Shown piece by piece: positions 16,642 to 25,645 of a stretch of 64,000 bases of DNA. The notes beneath the pieces are model-generated. The model was not told the origin of the DNA, made no database searches, and saw only the letters and a program-made list of their open reading frames with translations. Origin of the DNA: VRUE01 sp963717375 (GTDB taxonomy: Bacteria > Actinomycetota > Thermoleophilia > Solirubrobacterales > 70-9); the NCBI GenBank assembly GCA_963717375.1, contig OY970329.1, positions 1,302,001 to 1,366,000 of the forward strand, given 5' to 3'. The translations under genes and the position numbers were made by a program. Within the stretch, counting starts at the first letter, position 1, and each line of letters opens with the position of its first letter.

Positions 16642-17607
16642 ATGGCACGAGCGGGCAATACGCAGACTCCGTTCAGTCGCGGACCGTTCAGCGAGCTGCC
16701 CGAGCGGCCTCGGTTGCCGCACCCCTACGCCGAGGCTCCGAAGGAAGAGGTCGTGGTCGAGTCGTCCGCCTTCGGCTCCATCAGCACCAGGGTCGTCAGG
16801 TACGGCCGAGAGACGGCGGCGCCGCTGCTCTTGATTCACGGACTGATGACCTCGAGCTACTCGTGGCGCTACCTGCTCGAGCCGCTCGGCTCGAGCTACA
16901 GCCTCTACGTTCCCGACCTACCTGGGTGCGGGGAGAGCCGGCCGGCCCCGGGCCGCCACTACTCGGGCCTGGCGCTGGCGAGCTTCATCGGCGACCTGCA
17001 GGACCAGCTCGGGATCGCGGGTTGCGACGTCGTCGGCAACTCGTTGGGCGGCTACCTCTGCATGCAGCGCGCGCTCCAGGAGCCCAGGAGCTTCGGTCGC
17101 GTCGCGGTGATTCACGCGCCGGCTCTCCCCCAAGCCCGGCTGCGCGCACTCCACCTCGCGCTGAAGGTGCCGGGGACGGCCCGGGCGCTTTCACGCGTCG
17201 TGCGGCGCGATCCCCTGCGCTGGGCCCACCGCAACGTCCACTACTACGACGAGAGCCTGAAGTCCCTGGAGGAGGCGCGCGCCTACGGGGAACCACTCGC
17301 CACCAAAGAGGGCGCGGAGGCGTTCATCCGCTACCTCGCCGACGCCCTCGACCCTGCAGAGCTGACGAGCTTCGTCGCGAAGCTCGAACGGCGGCGCGAC
17401 GAGGGTGACGGCTTCCCGGCGCCACTGATGCTGGTCTACGCCCGCCAGGACCCGATGGTCCCGCCGGAGATCGGCCCAAAGCTGCACCAGCTCATCCCCG
17501 ACGCCGAGTTCCACTGGCTCGACGACAGCTCCCACTTCGCCCAGGTCGACAGCCCTGCTCCGCTCGCCGAGCTGATCACCGACTTCCTGCAGACAGGCCG
17601 CGGCTAG
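16642..17607 (+). CDS. Alpha/beta hydrolase
   Basis: A 321-residue alpha/beta-hydrolase-fold protein. LLLIHGLMTSSYSWRYL gives the oxyanion-hole region, DLPGCGESRPAPGRHYS follows, and the nucleophile elbow is VGNSLGGYL (Ser at about residue 135). MLVYARQDPMVPP supplies the acidic residue and DDSSHFAQVDSP the catalytic His. It is an esterase- or epoxide-hydrolase-like enzyme whose substrate cannot be assigned. It is probably an operon with the SRPBCC gene before it. Confidence 0.85.
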   Translation: MARAGNTQTPFSRGPFSELPERPRLPHPYAEAPKEEVVVESSAFGSISTRVVRYGRETAAPLLLIHGLMTSSYSWRYLLEPLGSSYSLYVPDLPGCGESRPAPGRHYSGLALASFIGDLQDQLGIAGCDVVGNSLGGYLCMQRALQEPRSFGRVAVIHAPALPQARLRALHLALKVPGTARALSRVVRRDPLRWAHRNVHYYDESLKSLEEARAYGEPLATKEGAEAFIRYLADALDPAELTSFVAKLERRRDEGDGFPAPLMLVYARQDPMVPPEIGPKLHQLIPDAEFHWLDDSSHFAQVDSPAPLAELITDFLQTGRG

Positions 17608-17642
17608 CGGTCGCGAGGTAGCCAGCGTCGGGGCCGGAGCAA

Positions 17643-17729
17643 CCGGGCGCCGGGGTGGGAAAGCCTCGGCGCCCGGGGTCGTCCGGCCAGGAGGAGCCGC
17701 CGCGCAAATCGACAAGTCAGCGGCTCCTC
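17643..17729. terminator. Two hairpins in the 206-bp gap between hydrolase and HU genes
   Basis: The convergent gap (17608-17813) holds two strong stems: CCGGGCGCCG (17643-17652) with its exact complement at 17667-17676, and GAGGAGCCGC (17691-17700) with its exact complement at 17720-17729. Either could end transcripts from the hydrolase (+) or HU (-) gene. The rest of the gap shows no reading frame with support. Confidence 0.5.
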
Positions 17730-17813
17730 ATACCGTCGCCAGGAGAGCCTGTCGACGCAGCCGCAGGCGGCTCCAGGGGACCGGGGACAGAGACCGCGGT
17801 GGCGAAGAGTGTC

Positions 17814-18098
17814 TCAGCCGTTGACGGCCTTCTTCAGCTCCGCTCCGGGACTGAACTTCGCCGCCGTTTTCGCGGCGATCTGGATTGACTCTCCGGTCTG
17901 CGGATTACGGCCCTCCCGAGCCGGACGGGCGACCGTCGAGAATTTGCCGAAGCCGGTGAATTTGACCTCGTTGCCGGCCGCGAGCTGGGCGGTGATCTCC
18001 TCGATCGTCGCCTCGACCGCAAGCTTTGCCTGGCCCGTCTCGAGCCCGGTCCGCGCGGCTACCTGCTTTGCCAACTCATCCTTGGTCGTAATCGACAT
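17814..18098 (-). CDS. hup: HU family DNA-binding protein
   Basis: A 94-residue HU/IHF-fold protein starting at the ATG preceded by AAGGAG; a longer in-frame start at 18149 lacks this signal. The typical order is seen: MSITTKDELAKQVA, VEATIEEITAQLAAG, VKFTGFGKFSTVARPAREGRNPQTGE (the DNA-bending beta arm), and KTAAKFSPGAELKKAVNG. It compacts and bends DNA without strict sequence specificity. The length is standard for short HU, without the Lys-rich tail of mycobacterial HupB. It lies downstream of tRNA-Phe on the same strand. Confidence 0.95.
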   Translation of the reverse strand: MSITTKDELAKQVAARTGLETGQAKLAVEATIEEITAQLAAGNEVKFTGFGKFSTVARPAREGRNPQTGESIQIAAKTAAKFSPGAELKKAVNG

Positions 18099-18246
18099 CT
18101 CGTCTCCTTGAAGTAGGCGGGGCAAGACCCGGTTAGGCCTGCTGTCCACGAACTTCTACACGCCCGGGCGGCGCAGAAATCTCAGGGGGAGGCGAATTCC
18201 GTTGCGAACAGCTCATCCTGGCTGGCCTATTTGCGGGAGAAAAGAA

Positions 18247-18319
18247 TGGCGAGGGTGGGAATCGAACCCACGACACCACGATTTTCAGTCGTGTGCTCTA
18301 CCAACTGAGCTACCTCGCC
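18247..18319 (-). tRNA. tRNA-Phe (anticodon GAA)
   Basis: On the minus strand a full 73-nt cloverleaf is visible: 7-bp acceptor stem GGCGAGG/CCTCGCC with discriminator A, D-arm GCTC-AGTTGGTA-GAGC, anticodon arm CACGA-CTGAAAA-TCGTG with GAA in the loop, 5-nt variable loop GTGTC, and T-arm GTGGG-TTCGATT-CCCAC. CCA is not encoded. Confidence 0.97.
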
Positions 18320-18393
18320 TGGGAGCGCAGGCTCGCGCCTTGCAGAGCGAAGGCTAGCGACCGGGGGGCGACGGGGCTGCTTGCATTCTTCCG

Positions 18394-19521
18394 ATGAGAT
18401 TCCTGGCGGCAGCGATCGGGTTGGTGGTCCTACTCGCCGTCGGCGCCCTCCTCAGTTCGGGCGGATCGCAGGCCGACTCGGTCCGACAGCACTATCTGCC
18501 TGACAGCAACGCGCTGCGGACCGTCGCCAGGTTCGGGACTGCGCGGACCGTGACGGTCCACTCGCTCGGCAGGCCGGATGTCGCCCGTCCCGCCCCCCGC
18601 TGGCTCGCAGCCGCACGGCCGCTGGCATCGGACGCGCCAAGGTGGGCACGGCGGATGTACAGCCAGTCGCTGCTCGTCCTGCACGCGCTCACCGATCGGC
18701 ACACCGGCGCGGTCCTCGCCGGCGCTCGCCACGACTGGTCCTACGTCTGGCCGCGGGACGCGAGCACCGTGGCGATCGCGCTTGCCGCCGCGGGATACCG
18801 GGGCGAAGCGCGGCACATCGTGAGCTTCCTGCACGGCCTCGACCTCGGGGCGGCTGCTCGTTTTCACCGCAACGGTGCTCCGGTCGACGGGCGGAGCGCC
18901 CAGGGCGATGCGGCGGGCTGGATCGGGGCGGCCGCCGGTGCGGCGGGGGTGCCGAGCGCGGCGCCGAAGCCACCGTGGCAAGGGCTCGACGACTATCAGG
19001 AGAACGGCGCTGGCGATTTCCTCTCCAACGCGATCGCATCCGGCGCGCCGCGGATCCGGCCGCTGTTCGGGACGCCCTCGGGGACGTTGTCCCGCCGCGC
19101 CGGCGATCCCGACTCGGGGCTCGACTCAGCCGCAGCCTGGGCGGTGCGTCCCTTCCCGCATCCGGTCCTCTTCCCCCTCGTGAGGCGAACCCTGCTGGGA
19201 CTCGCCGCGCACAGCGGGCGCTTCGGGATCGTCCCCTCCGAAGATTGGGACGGCGGCATCGACCCCTGGACCGCGCCCACGGCCTGGACTGCCTGGAGCC
19301 TCGCCGCGCTCGGCGAGCGGCGTCCGGCCCTCCGCCTGATGGCCGAGCTGCGCCGCGCGGCCACGGCGAGCGGGATGCTGCCGGAGCGGGTCGACGTCCA
19401 TACCGGGATCCCCACTTCGACCACGCCGCTGGCCTGGTCGCACGCCTTCGCGATCCTTGCCCTGCGCGAACTCTGGCCGAGCGACCCTCAGTCGGGACGG
19501 CGCCAGCGGCCGAGCCAATAA
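18394..19521 (+). CDS. Secreted GH15-like glycoside hydrolase (glucoamylase/glucodextranase type)
   Basis: A 375-residue protein with a signal peptide (MRFLAAAIGLVVLLAVGALL). The (alpha/alpha)6-barrel marks of GH15 are present: HDWSYVWPRDASTVAIALAAAGY, DDYQENGAGDF, FGIVPSEDWDGG, and near the end LPERVDVHTGIPTSTTPLAWSHAFAILAL. The family releases glucose from alpha-glucans or related sugars; here the substrate is unknown and the chain is shorter than most bacterial glucoamylases (~600+), lacking the N-terminal beta-domain. Its last 34 bp overlap the convergent methyltransferase gene. Confidence 0.75.
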   Translation: MRFLAAAIGLVVLLAVGALLSSGGSQADSVRQHYLPDSNALRTVARFGTARTVTVHSLGRPDVARPAPRWLAAARPLASDAPRWARRMYSQSLLVLHALTDRHTGAVLAGARHDWSYVWPRDASTVAIALAAAGYRGEARHIVSFLHGLDLGAAARFHRNGAPVDGRSAQGDAAGWIGAAAGAAGVPSAAPKPPWQGLDDYQENGAGDFLSNAIASGAPRIRPLFGTPSGTLSRRAGDPDSGLDSAAAWAVRPFPHPVLFPLVRRTLLGLAAHSGRFGIVPSEDWDGGIDPWTAPTAWTAWSLAALGERRPALRLMAELRRAATASGMLPERVDVHTGIPTSTTPLAWSHAFAILALRELWPSDPQSGRRQRPSQ

Positions 19522-20255
19522 CGCTGGTGCAGGCGACGACCCTTGTCGCCGCCGACGACGCGGAAGCTCTCGGCACCCTCGGGTCGCTGCGCCAGCAGTT
19601 CGTCGACCAGCGGGCCCGCGACACGCCCGCCCGAGCCGCGCTCCAGCCAGTCTCCGAAGTCGATGTCGAGCGGGATCAGCTGCTCGTGCTCCAGAGAGAG
19701 CTCAGCCGCCGAGCCCATCTCCCGCAGCTGCTCCGGCGTGCGGCAGACCCAGTGCGAGGGATCGCGCAACCGCTCGATCTCCTCTCGCCACAACGCCCCG
19801 TCACCATCCGCCTCGTCCGCGACGAGGTCGCCGACGATCACCGAGCCACCCGGCCGGACTACGCGGGCCAGCTCGGCGATCGCCCGCCCTGGCACCGGGA
19901 TGTGGTGCAGGCTGAGGCGGGTGACGGCGCCGTCAAAGGATCCATCGGCGAACTCAAGCGCGGTGGCGTCACCGACGGAGAAGCTCGCGTTCTCGATCCC
20001 CTCATCGGCCGCTCCGCGCTTCGCCTGCTCGAGCATCGCCGGAGTCAGATCAACGCCCGTGACGGAGCCGACCTTGCTGGCCATCGCCCTCGAAACCAGG
20101 CCGGTGCCGCAGGCTGACTCGAGCCAGCGAGCGTCAGCGTCCTCAGCAACCAACTCGACCAATGCGCCGAGGGTCTCGGCCGAGGTCATCACCGCAGCCT
20201 TGCCGAAGCTCGACGACTGGTGGGTGAACTCTTCGCGGATCGAGTCCTCGTACAT
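19488..20255 (-). CDS. Class I SAM-dependent methyltransferase
   Basis: A 255-residue UbiE/Methyltransf_11-type enzyme. It begins EEFTHQSSSFGKAA, then motif I is ARWLESACGTGLVSRAMA, VTGVDLTPAMLEQAKRG binds the SAM ribose, motif II is FDGAVTRLSLHHIP, and VVRPGGSVIVGDLV follows. In motif I the usual DVGCGTG is ESACGTG. The substrate is unknown. The 3' end overlaps the convergent GH15 gene by 34 bp. It follows the DUF1998-type helicase gene on the minus strand only in orientation (separate 9-bp gap upstream of that gene's end). Confidence 0.85.
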   Translation of the reverse strand: MYEDSIREEFTHQSSSFGKAAVMTSAETLGALVELVAEDADARWLESACGTGLVSRAMASKVGSVTGVDLTPAMLEQAKRGAADEGIENASFSVGDATALEFADGSFDGAVTRLSLHHIPVPGRAIAELARVVRPGGSVIVGDLVADEADGDGALWREEIERLRDPSHWVCRTPEQLREMGSAAELSLEHEQLIPLDIDFGDWLERGSGGRVAGPLVDELLAQRPEGAESFRVVGGDKGRRLHQRYWLGRWRRPD

Positions 20256-20264
20256 CGATTCAGC

Positions 20265-22538
20265 CTAGCCGGAGCCCTTCATCGTCCGCATCAACTCCAG
20301 CGCCCCCGCCTTGTGCAGCGGTTCGTTGAGGTTGCCGCACTTGGGGCTCTGTACGCAGGAGGGGCAACCGGACTCACAGGGGCACTCGGCGATCAGCCGT
20401 TCGGCGTCGCCGAGCAGGCGCTCGAACTGCTCGTAGCCGCGCAGGGTGATGCCGACGCCGCCGGGATGGCCGTCGTAGATGAAGATCGTCGAGCGGCCGG
20501 TCTGAAAGTGGACGTTGGTCGAGAGGCCGCCGATGTCCCAGCGGTCGCACATCGCGATCAGCGGCAGCACCGCGATCTGGCCGTGCTCAGTCGCGTGCAG
20601 GGAGCCGAGCAGGACGTCGGGCGGCAGCGCGCCGGCGAGCCGCTCGGGCAGCACGTACCAGAGCGCCTGGGTGGCGAACTGCTGCTCGGGCAGCTCGAGG
20701 GAAACGATGTCGAAGGGCTCCTGGTCGGCGATCGATACTCGCTGGTAGGCGATCACCTGCTCGGTCACCGAGACCTCGCCGAAGTGCAGCTCGACCCCCG
20801 AGGTGGTGCGCTGCTCACGAATCCGCTCGATGTAGATCTCGGTCTCCTTCTTCGGCCGGGTGTACCAGTCGCCGTCGAAGGCGGAGACGACCGCTCGCCG
20901 CCCGGCGACGTCGAGCTGCTCGACCTCGTAGGAGCGGCCGAGATGGAGGTAGATCGCCCCCGGGTGGATCGTGGTGAAGGCACGCTCGGACTCGACCAGG
21001 CCGAGCATCTCTCCCGAGTCGCGCTCGATCACGGCGACCGAGTCGGTCGAGGCGGAGCGCAGCGGGACCTTGGCGGCGACGAACTCGCTGCTGCGCGGCA
21101 TCATCCGCCCGCCGGCGCGGCGCAGCTCGCCCGCTGCGGCCAGCCGCTCGGAGCGCTCGCGCCAGCCCGCGCCGAAGAACTCGCCGTCACCCTCCCCCAG
21201 TGGCAGCTCGTAGGCGGCCGCGATCAGGTGCCGCGAGGCGATCTGCTCGTTTTCGTGGTCGAGGATCGCTGCCTCCACCGGCCGGCCGATGAACTCCTCG
21301 GGGTGGCGGCAGAAGAACTGGTCGAGCGCGTCCTGGCCGGCGACGTAGACGGCAAGGCCGCGGCGGCGGCGCCCCGCCCGGCCCCACATCTGGCGCAGGC
21401 TGGCGACGGTGCCGGGGAAGGTGACGCAGATCGCCGCGTCGAGCTCGCCGATGTCGATGCCGAGCTCAAGCGCGTCGGTGGCGACGACCGCGAGCAGCTC
21501 GCCTTCGGACAGCCTCTGCTCGATCTCGCGCCGCTGCTGCGAGGTGTAGCCGCCGCGGTAGGGGGCGATTCGCGCCGCCAGCTCCGGCTTGCCGCGCGCC
21601 TCCAGGGACTCACGGGCAAAGCGCTGGATCAGCTCGATCCCGCGCCGGCTCTTGAGGAAGCAGATTGTCCGCACGCCATGGGTGACCAGCTCGGCGAGCA
21701 GGTCCGCCGCCTCGGAGAGGGCCGAGCGCCGCGTCCCGGTCGCCTTGTCGATCAGTGGCGGGTTCCACATCGCGATCTCGCGACCGGCGCCCGGCGCACC
21801 GTCGTCGTCGATCAGCTCGAAGGGCGTGCCGACCAGCTCCTCGGCCAGGCCGACCGGGTTGGCGATCGTCGCCGAGGCGAGCAGAAAGCGCGGCTCGGCA
21901 CCGTAGGCCCGCGCCACCCGGCGCAGCCGGCGCAGCACGTTGGCGACGTGGGAGCCGAAGACGCCGCGGTAGGTGTGCGCCTCGTCGACGACGACCCAAC
22001 CGAGGTTGGCGATGAAGTCGCCCCAGCTCTTGTGGTTGGGCAGGATGCCGACGTGCAGCATGTCCGGGTTGGTGAGGATGAGGTTGCTCTTGCGGCGGAT
22101 CGCCGGCCGCTCTTCGCGCGGCGTGTCGCCGTCGTAGATCGCCTCGCGCAAGCCGGGCGGGCGCAGCGCGCCGAGCTTGCGCGCCTGGTCTTGGGCGAGG
22201 GCCTTGGTCGGGTAGAGGTAGAGCGCGCGGCGCTTGGAGTCGCGAGCGATCCCGTCGAGCACCGGCAGGTTGAAGGCGAGGCTCTTGCCCGAGGCGGTGC
22301 CGCTAGTGATCACCAGGTCCGAGGAGGCCGCCGCCTCCAGCGCCTGGCGCTGGTGCGAGTAGAGCCGCTCGACGCCGGCCCGCTTCAGCGCTTCGACGAA
22401 GCCGGGGTCGAGCGAGCGCGGCAGCGCCACCGTCCGCGCCTTGCGCGCCTCCTCGCTCGCCTCGGCGACGATGCGGCCGTCGCGCCGCGCCGGGTCGATC
22501 GCAACCGACCAGGGAGCCTCGAGCAGGCTCTTCGCCAC
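20265..22538 (-). CDS. DEAD/DEAH-box helicase with C-terminal DUF1998-type domain (YprA/Hrq1-like)
   Basis: A 757-residue superfamily 2 helicase. I chose the GTG at 22538, which overlaps the folP stop by one base (TAGTG). Walker A is SGTASGKSLAF, motif II is VVDEAHTY, motif III is LASATI, and motif VI lies around WGRAGRRRRGL. The C-terminal part ends with a Zn-binding cluster, CPCESGCPSCVQSPKCGN, as in DUF1998/Hrq1-type helicases. Bacillus YprA relatives are tied to DNA repair; a DNA-repair role here is inference. It is translationally coupled to folP. Confidence 0.9.
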   Translation of the reverse strand: MAKSLLEAPWSVAIDPARRDGRIVAEASEEARKARTVALPRSLDPGFVEALKRAGVERLYSHQRQALEAAASSDLVITSGTASGKSLAFNLPVLDGIARDSKRRALYLYPTKALAQDQARKLGALRPPGLREAIYDGDTPREERPAIRRKSNLILTNPDMLHVGILPNHKSWGDFIANLGWVVVDEAHTYRGVFGSHVANVLRRLRRVARAYGAEPRFLLASATIANPVGLAEELVGTPFELIDDDGAPGAGREIAMWNPPLIDKATGTRRSALSEAADLLAELVTHGVRTICFLKSRRGIELIQRFARESLEARGKPELAARIAPYRGGYTSQQRREIEQRLSEGELLAVVATDALELGIDIGELDAAICVTFPGTVASLRQMWGRAGRRRRGLAVYVAGQDALDQFFCRHPEEFIGRPVEAAILDHENEQIASRHLIAAAYELPLGEGDGEFFGAGWRERSERLAAAGELRRAGGRMMPRSSEFVAAKVPLRSASTDSVAVIERDSGEMLGLVESERAFTTIHPGAIYLHLGRSYEVEQLDVAGRRAVVSAFDGDWYTRPKKETEIYIERIREQRTTSGVELHFGEVSVTEQVIAYQRVSIADQEPFDIVSLELPEQQFATQALWYVLPERLAGALPPDVLLGSLHATEHGQIAVLPLIAMCDRWDIGGLSTNVHFQTGRSTIFIYDGHPGGVGITLRGYEQFERLLGDAERLIAECPCESGCPSCVQSPKCGNLNEPLHKAGALELMRTMKGSG

Positions 22539-23386
22539 TAGGCGCAACTCCGAACCGGCCGCGCCACGCGTCCGGCCACCCGCATCGCCTGCAGCGAACT
22601 GCGGTCGTGGATGCGGAGGATGTCGGCGCCACTGCGCACTGCCAGCGCCGTCGCGGCGACGGTCCCCCACTCCCGCTCGGCGGGCGGCAATCGCCCCTCC
22701 CAGGACCCGGCCAGGACCGCGCCGATGAAGTCCTTGCGCGATAGCGAGACGTAGAGCGCCGGACCGAGCGCGGCCAGCTCGGGCAGGCGCCGCAGGATCT
22801 CCAAGTCCTGCTCGGTGCTGAGGTCGAAGTCAAGTCCGGGGTCGATCGCGATCTGCTCCTCGGACACCCCAAGCCCCTGAGCCAGCTCGACTCTCCCCCC
22901 GAACCACGACTTCAGGTGCTCGACCACGTCGCCGTAGTCGCCCGGCTCTCGGTCCACCCGCGGCGGCCCCTCGATGTGCATCAGCACGTAGCCACAGCCG
23001 CTCTCGGCGACGAGCTCGAACATCTCCTCCGAGCCGCCAGAGATGTCGTTGACGGCGACCGCGCCGGCATCGAGCGCCGCCCGCGCCACCTCGACCGAGA
23101 AGGTGTCGGCGGAGATCGGCACGCCCGCGCGCGCCAGCCCTTTGATCGCGGGCACCAGCGCCGCCGCCTCAACCTCAGCCGGCACCGGCGGCCCGCTTTT
23201 CGCCGCCACCGCCCCGATGTCGAGCATGTCGAAGCCGGCCTCGACCAGCGCCATCCCATCCAGCGCGGCCTGCTCCGGTGTCCCGCTCCGTGCCCCCTCG
23301 AACATCGAGTCGACGGTCACGTTGACGATCCCCGCAGCCAGCGGCTGGGCAAGGTCGAGGCTGCGGTCGGCGAGGCGCCAGCTCAT
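22538..23386 (-). CDS. folP: Dihydropteroate synthase
   Basis: A 282-residue TIM-barrel enzyme starting at MSWRLADRS; an upstream ATG at 23416 would overlap the divergent gene. The folP signatures are GIVNVTVDSMFEGAR (a slightly altered VNVTPDSF motif), GFDMLDIGAVAAKSG (for DIGGESTRPG), ISADTFSVEVARAALDAGAVAVNDISGG, and IAIDPGLDFDLSTEQDLEILRRL. It condenses p-aminobenzoate with the pterin diphosphate in folate synthesis. Several active-site loops deviate from the consensus (DSM for DSF; AVAAKSGPPV for GGESTRPG), so it may be a FolP paralog with another substrate rather than the main enzyme. Confidence 0.75.
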   Translation of the reverse strand: MSWRLADRSLDLAQPLAAGIVNVTVDSMFEGARSGTPEQAALDGMALVEAGFDMLDIGAVAAKSGPPVPAEVEAAALVPAIKGLARAGVPISADTFSVEVARAALDAGAVAVNDISGGSEEMFELVAESGCGYVLMHIEGPPRVDREPGDYGDVVEHLKSWFGGRVELAQGLGVSEEQIAIDPGLDFDLSTEQDLEILRRLPELAALGPALYVSLSRKDFIGAVLAGSWEGRLPPAEREWGTVAATALAVRSGADILRIHDRSSLQAMRVAGRVARPVRSCA

Positions 23387-23409
23387 CCGGCTACCGTAGC
23401 GACCGACCG

Positions 23410-24225
23410 ATGGCACTGCGATGCGTTTACACCGACCTCGACGGCACCCTGCTGGGCAAGGGCTCGTCGCTCTTCCGCGACGCCGAGGGCGCCTTCTCGC
23501 TCGCCCAGGCGCGCGGCCTCGAGGCCTGCCAGCGGGCCGGGGTCGAGGTCGTGATCATGTCCGGCCGCCGCGAGCCGCAGGTCCACGAGTGCGCTCGGCT
23601 GATGGGACAGAGCTCCTACATCTACGAGGCCGGCTGCGCCTTCGCGATCGAGGGCGAGACGACGCTGATGACCGGCGAGATGGTCCCCGACGAGGACGGC
23701 ACCGTCTACGAGAAGATCGAGCAGCGCGGCATCCCCAAGATGCTGTTCGAGCACTTCGACGGCCGCCTCGAGTACCACGCCCCCTGGCACGAGGGGCGCA
23801 TCCTCTCCCACCTCTTCCGCGGCAAGGTCGACGTCGACGAGGCCAACCGGCTGCTCGAGGCCGACGGGCACGACGACCTGCGCCTGCTCGACAACGGCGC
23901 GATCGGCCGCGAGATGCCGGCCGTCGACGGCCCCACCCACGCCTACCACCTCGTCCCCAAGCGGGTCAGCAAGGCGGGCGCCGTAGCCGCTCACGCACGC
24001 GTCCGCGGCTACGACCCGGCCGACTGCATCGCCGTCGGCGATTCGGTCGAGGACCTCGAGGTCTCCGCCGCGGTCGGTCGCTTCTTCGTCGTCGCCAACG
24101 GTCCCGAGCGCGACCCCGGCCTGCGCGCCGTCCTCGGCGCCTGGGAGAACGCCACGGTCACCGAGGGGGCGATGGGAGACGGCTTCTACGAGGCCGTCGT
24201 TTCGACGCTGATGGAGCGTCGTTAG
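23410..24225 (+). CDS. HAD-superfamily hydrolase (class IIB, Cof/MPGP-like)
   Basis: A 271-residue HAD phosphatase. Motif I is YTDLDGTLLG (Asp nucleophile at residue 8), motif II is VIMSGRREPQ, and motif IV is CIAVGDSVEDLEVSAAVGRFFVVAN. The cap insertion between motifs II and III has the IIB alpha/beta type seen in Cof, sucrose-phosphate and mannosyl-3-phosphoglycerate phosphatases. A sugar-phosphate substrate is likely. It is divergent from folP with 23 bp between starts, and 10 bp upstream of the DtxR-type regulator on the same strand. Confidence 0.82.
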   Translation: MALRCVYTDLDGTLLGKGSSLFRDAEGAFSLAQARGLEACQRAGVEVVIMSGRREPQVHECARLMGQSSYIYEAGCAFAIEGETTLMTGEMVPDEDGTVYEKIEQRGIPKMLFEHFDGRLEYHAPWHEGRILSHLFRGKVDVDEANRLLEADGHDDLRLLDNGAIGREMPAVDGPTHAYHLVPKRVSKAGAVAAHARVRGYDPADCIAVGDSVEDLEVSAAVGRFFVVANGPERDPGLRAVLGAWENATVTEGAMGDGFYEAVVSTLMERR

Positions 24226-24235
24226 TATCGAAGCA

Positions 24236-24943
24236 ATGAGTGACGCGACCGTTGCCGAGCAGGAGTATCTGGAGATCATGTTCTGGCTCGAGGAGGCCGG
24301 GCTGCCGATGACCGGCGCCAACATCGCCCGCGCGATGCAGCTCTCGCCCCCCACGGTTCACGAGATGATCGGCCGCCTGGTCAGCGACGGCTACGTCGAG
24401 CGCAAGCCCGACAAGTCGCTCGACTTCACCGAGTCCGGACGCGAGCACGCCAGCCACATCGTCCGCCGTCACCGCATGATCGAGCGCTTCCTCACCGACG
24501 TCCTCGGCATCCCCTGGGACGAGGTCCACGAGGAGGCGGAGAGGATCGAGCACGCGATGTCGCCGGTGCTGGAGGAGCGAATGCGCGCCGCGATCGGCGA
24601 CGCCACCACCTGCCCGCACGGCCACCCGATCGTCGAGGGTGCCCGCGAGCAGGGCTCTCTGCTCTCCGACGTCGAGCCCGGCGCCAAGGTCGTCGTCCTG
24701 CGCTTCGAGAACGAGGCCGAGGAGTTGCTGCACTACCTCAAGGACGCTGGGTTGGACCCGGGCCTGGAGGGCAGTGTCGAGAGCTCGGGCGACGACGGCG
24801 TCGTCATCGTCTCCGAGCGCGGCAGCCACCACGTCTCCAGCAGCGTCGCGGAGACCGTCTCGGTCCGCGCCGACCCGGCACCGCCGCCACGGGCAACTAT
24901 TCCCGAGCAACTCGTCCTATCTAGCGACCGCTACGGTCGCTGA
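24236..24943 (+). CDS. DtxR/MntR-family metal-dependent repressor
   Basis: A 235-residue regulator with the usual three parts: an N-terminal winged helix (EQEYLEIMFWLEEAGLPMTGANIARAMQLSPPTVHEMIGRL), a metal-binding dimerisation domain (HIVRRHRMIERFLTDVLGIPWDEVHEEAERIEHAMS, with Glu and His ligands), and a C-terminal SH3/FeoA-like domain. It likely represses Fe(II) or Mn(II) uptake or storage genes. Three ferritin-like genes lie in the window (26254-27590 and 56467-57003), but no IdeR-type box was identified. A hairpin at 24923-24941 overlaps its end. Confidence 0.88.
   Translation: MSDATVAEQEYLEIMFWLEEAGLPMTGANIARAMQLSPPTVHEMIGRLVSDGYVERKPDKSLDFTESGREHASHIVRRHRMIERFLTDVLGIPWDEVHEEAERIEHAMSPVLEERMRAAIGDATTCPHGHPIVEGAREQGSLLSDVEPGAKVVVLRFENEAEELLHYLKDAGLDPGLEGSVESSGDDGVVIVSERGSHHVSSSVAETVSVRADPAPPPRATIPEQLVLSSDRYGR
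24923..24941. terminator. Short terminator hairpin between convergent genes
   Basis: AGCGACCG-CTA-CGGTCGCT is a perfect 8-bp stem overlapping the last codons of the dtxR-like gene, 9 bp from the convergent anti-sigma gene's stop. It can serve both strands. Confidence 0.5.
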
Positions 24944-24949
24944 ATCCGC

Positions 24950-25645
24950 CTACTGCGGGATCGAGACGCTGACGATCGGCGCGCTCGTCGGTTGAACGCT
25001 GCCGCCGCGCGGCTCAGCGGTGACCATCACGGTGTTGACGCCGTCCATGTTGTCGATCGTCGCCGTCGCGGTACCGTCGGAATTGGGGACGAAGAGCGCC
25101 TTCGCCGAGACGACCTGCTCACCGCGCTGCACCCATGCCTGCAGGACCTTGTCGGAAGGGAGCTGGTGCAGGTTCGCCAGGCGCAATGTGCCGGTTTCGC
25201 CCTCGCGCACCATCTCCGCGGTGACGCCCGGCGAGTGACCGCTGATCACGGTGGTGGTCTTGGGGCCGCCGCCCGAGCCGCTCTCGCTGATCGCGTAGCC
25301 GCCGATAGCAGCCACGACGAGCGCCACCGCCGCTAGACCGACAGCGGGACGCAAGATCCCGAACCGCCACCGCGAGGCCCGTCGAGCCGCAGGCGCGGTT
25401 TGCGGTCCAACCGCCTCGGAGCGCACCTGTTCCATCAGGCGACCGCGCAGCGCCGGCGGTGGCTCAACCCTCTCCACCGTCTCGGGCAGCACCTGCACGG
25501 CGGGACGCAGCCGCCGAAGTTCTTCCTCGCACTCCGGGCAGCCGGCGATGTGGCGTTCCAGCTCGGCAGCCTCGCCGGGTTCCAATGCCCCCAGCAAGTA
25601 GGCGGCGACGTCGTCGCGCCGGCGGTCGTGCTCTGTCTCGTTCAT
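24950..25645 (-). CDS. RskA-type anti-sigma factor
   Basis: A 231-residue membrane anti-sigma factor. Residues 1-80 form a zinc-binding ASD helix bundle with ERHIAGCPECEEEL (H-x3-C-x2-C). One transmembrane helix (about 98-118, PAVGLAAVALVVAAIGGYAI) leads to an extracytoplasmic RskA C-terminal domain (LHQLPSDKVLQAWVQRG; VMVTAEPRGGSVQPT). It should hold the adjacent ECF sigma factor at the membrane until an external signal triggers proteolysis. Its start overlaps the sigma gene's stop by 4 bp (ATGA). Confidence 0.9.
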   Translation of the reverse strand: MNETEHDRRRDDVAAYLLGALEPGEAAELERHIAGCPECEEELRRLRPAVQVLPETVERVEPPPALRGRLMEQVRSEAVGPQTAPAARRASRWRFGILRPAVGLAAVALVVAAIGGYAISESGSGGGPKTTTVISGHSPGVTAEMVREGETGTLRLANLHQLPSDKVLQAWVQRGEQVVSAKALFVPNSDGTATATIDNMDGVNTVMVTAEPRGGSVQPTSAPIVSVSIPQ

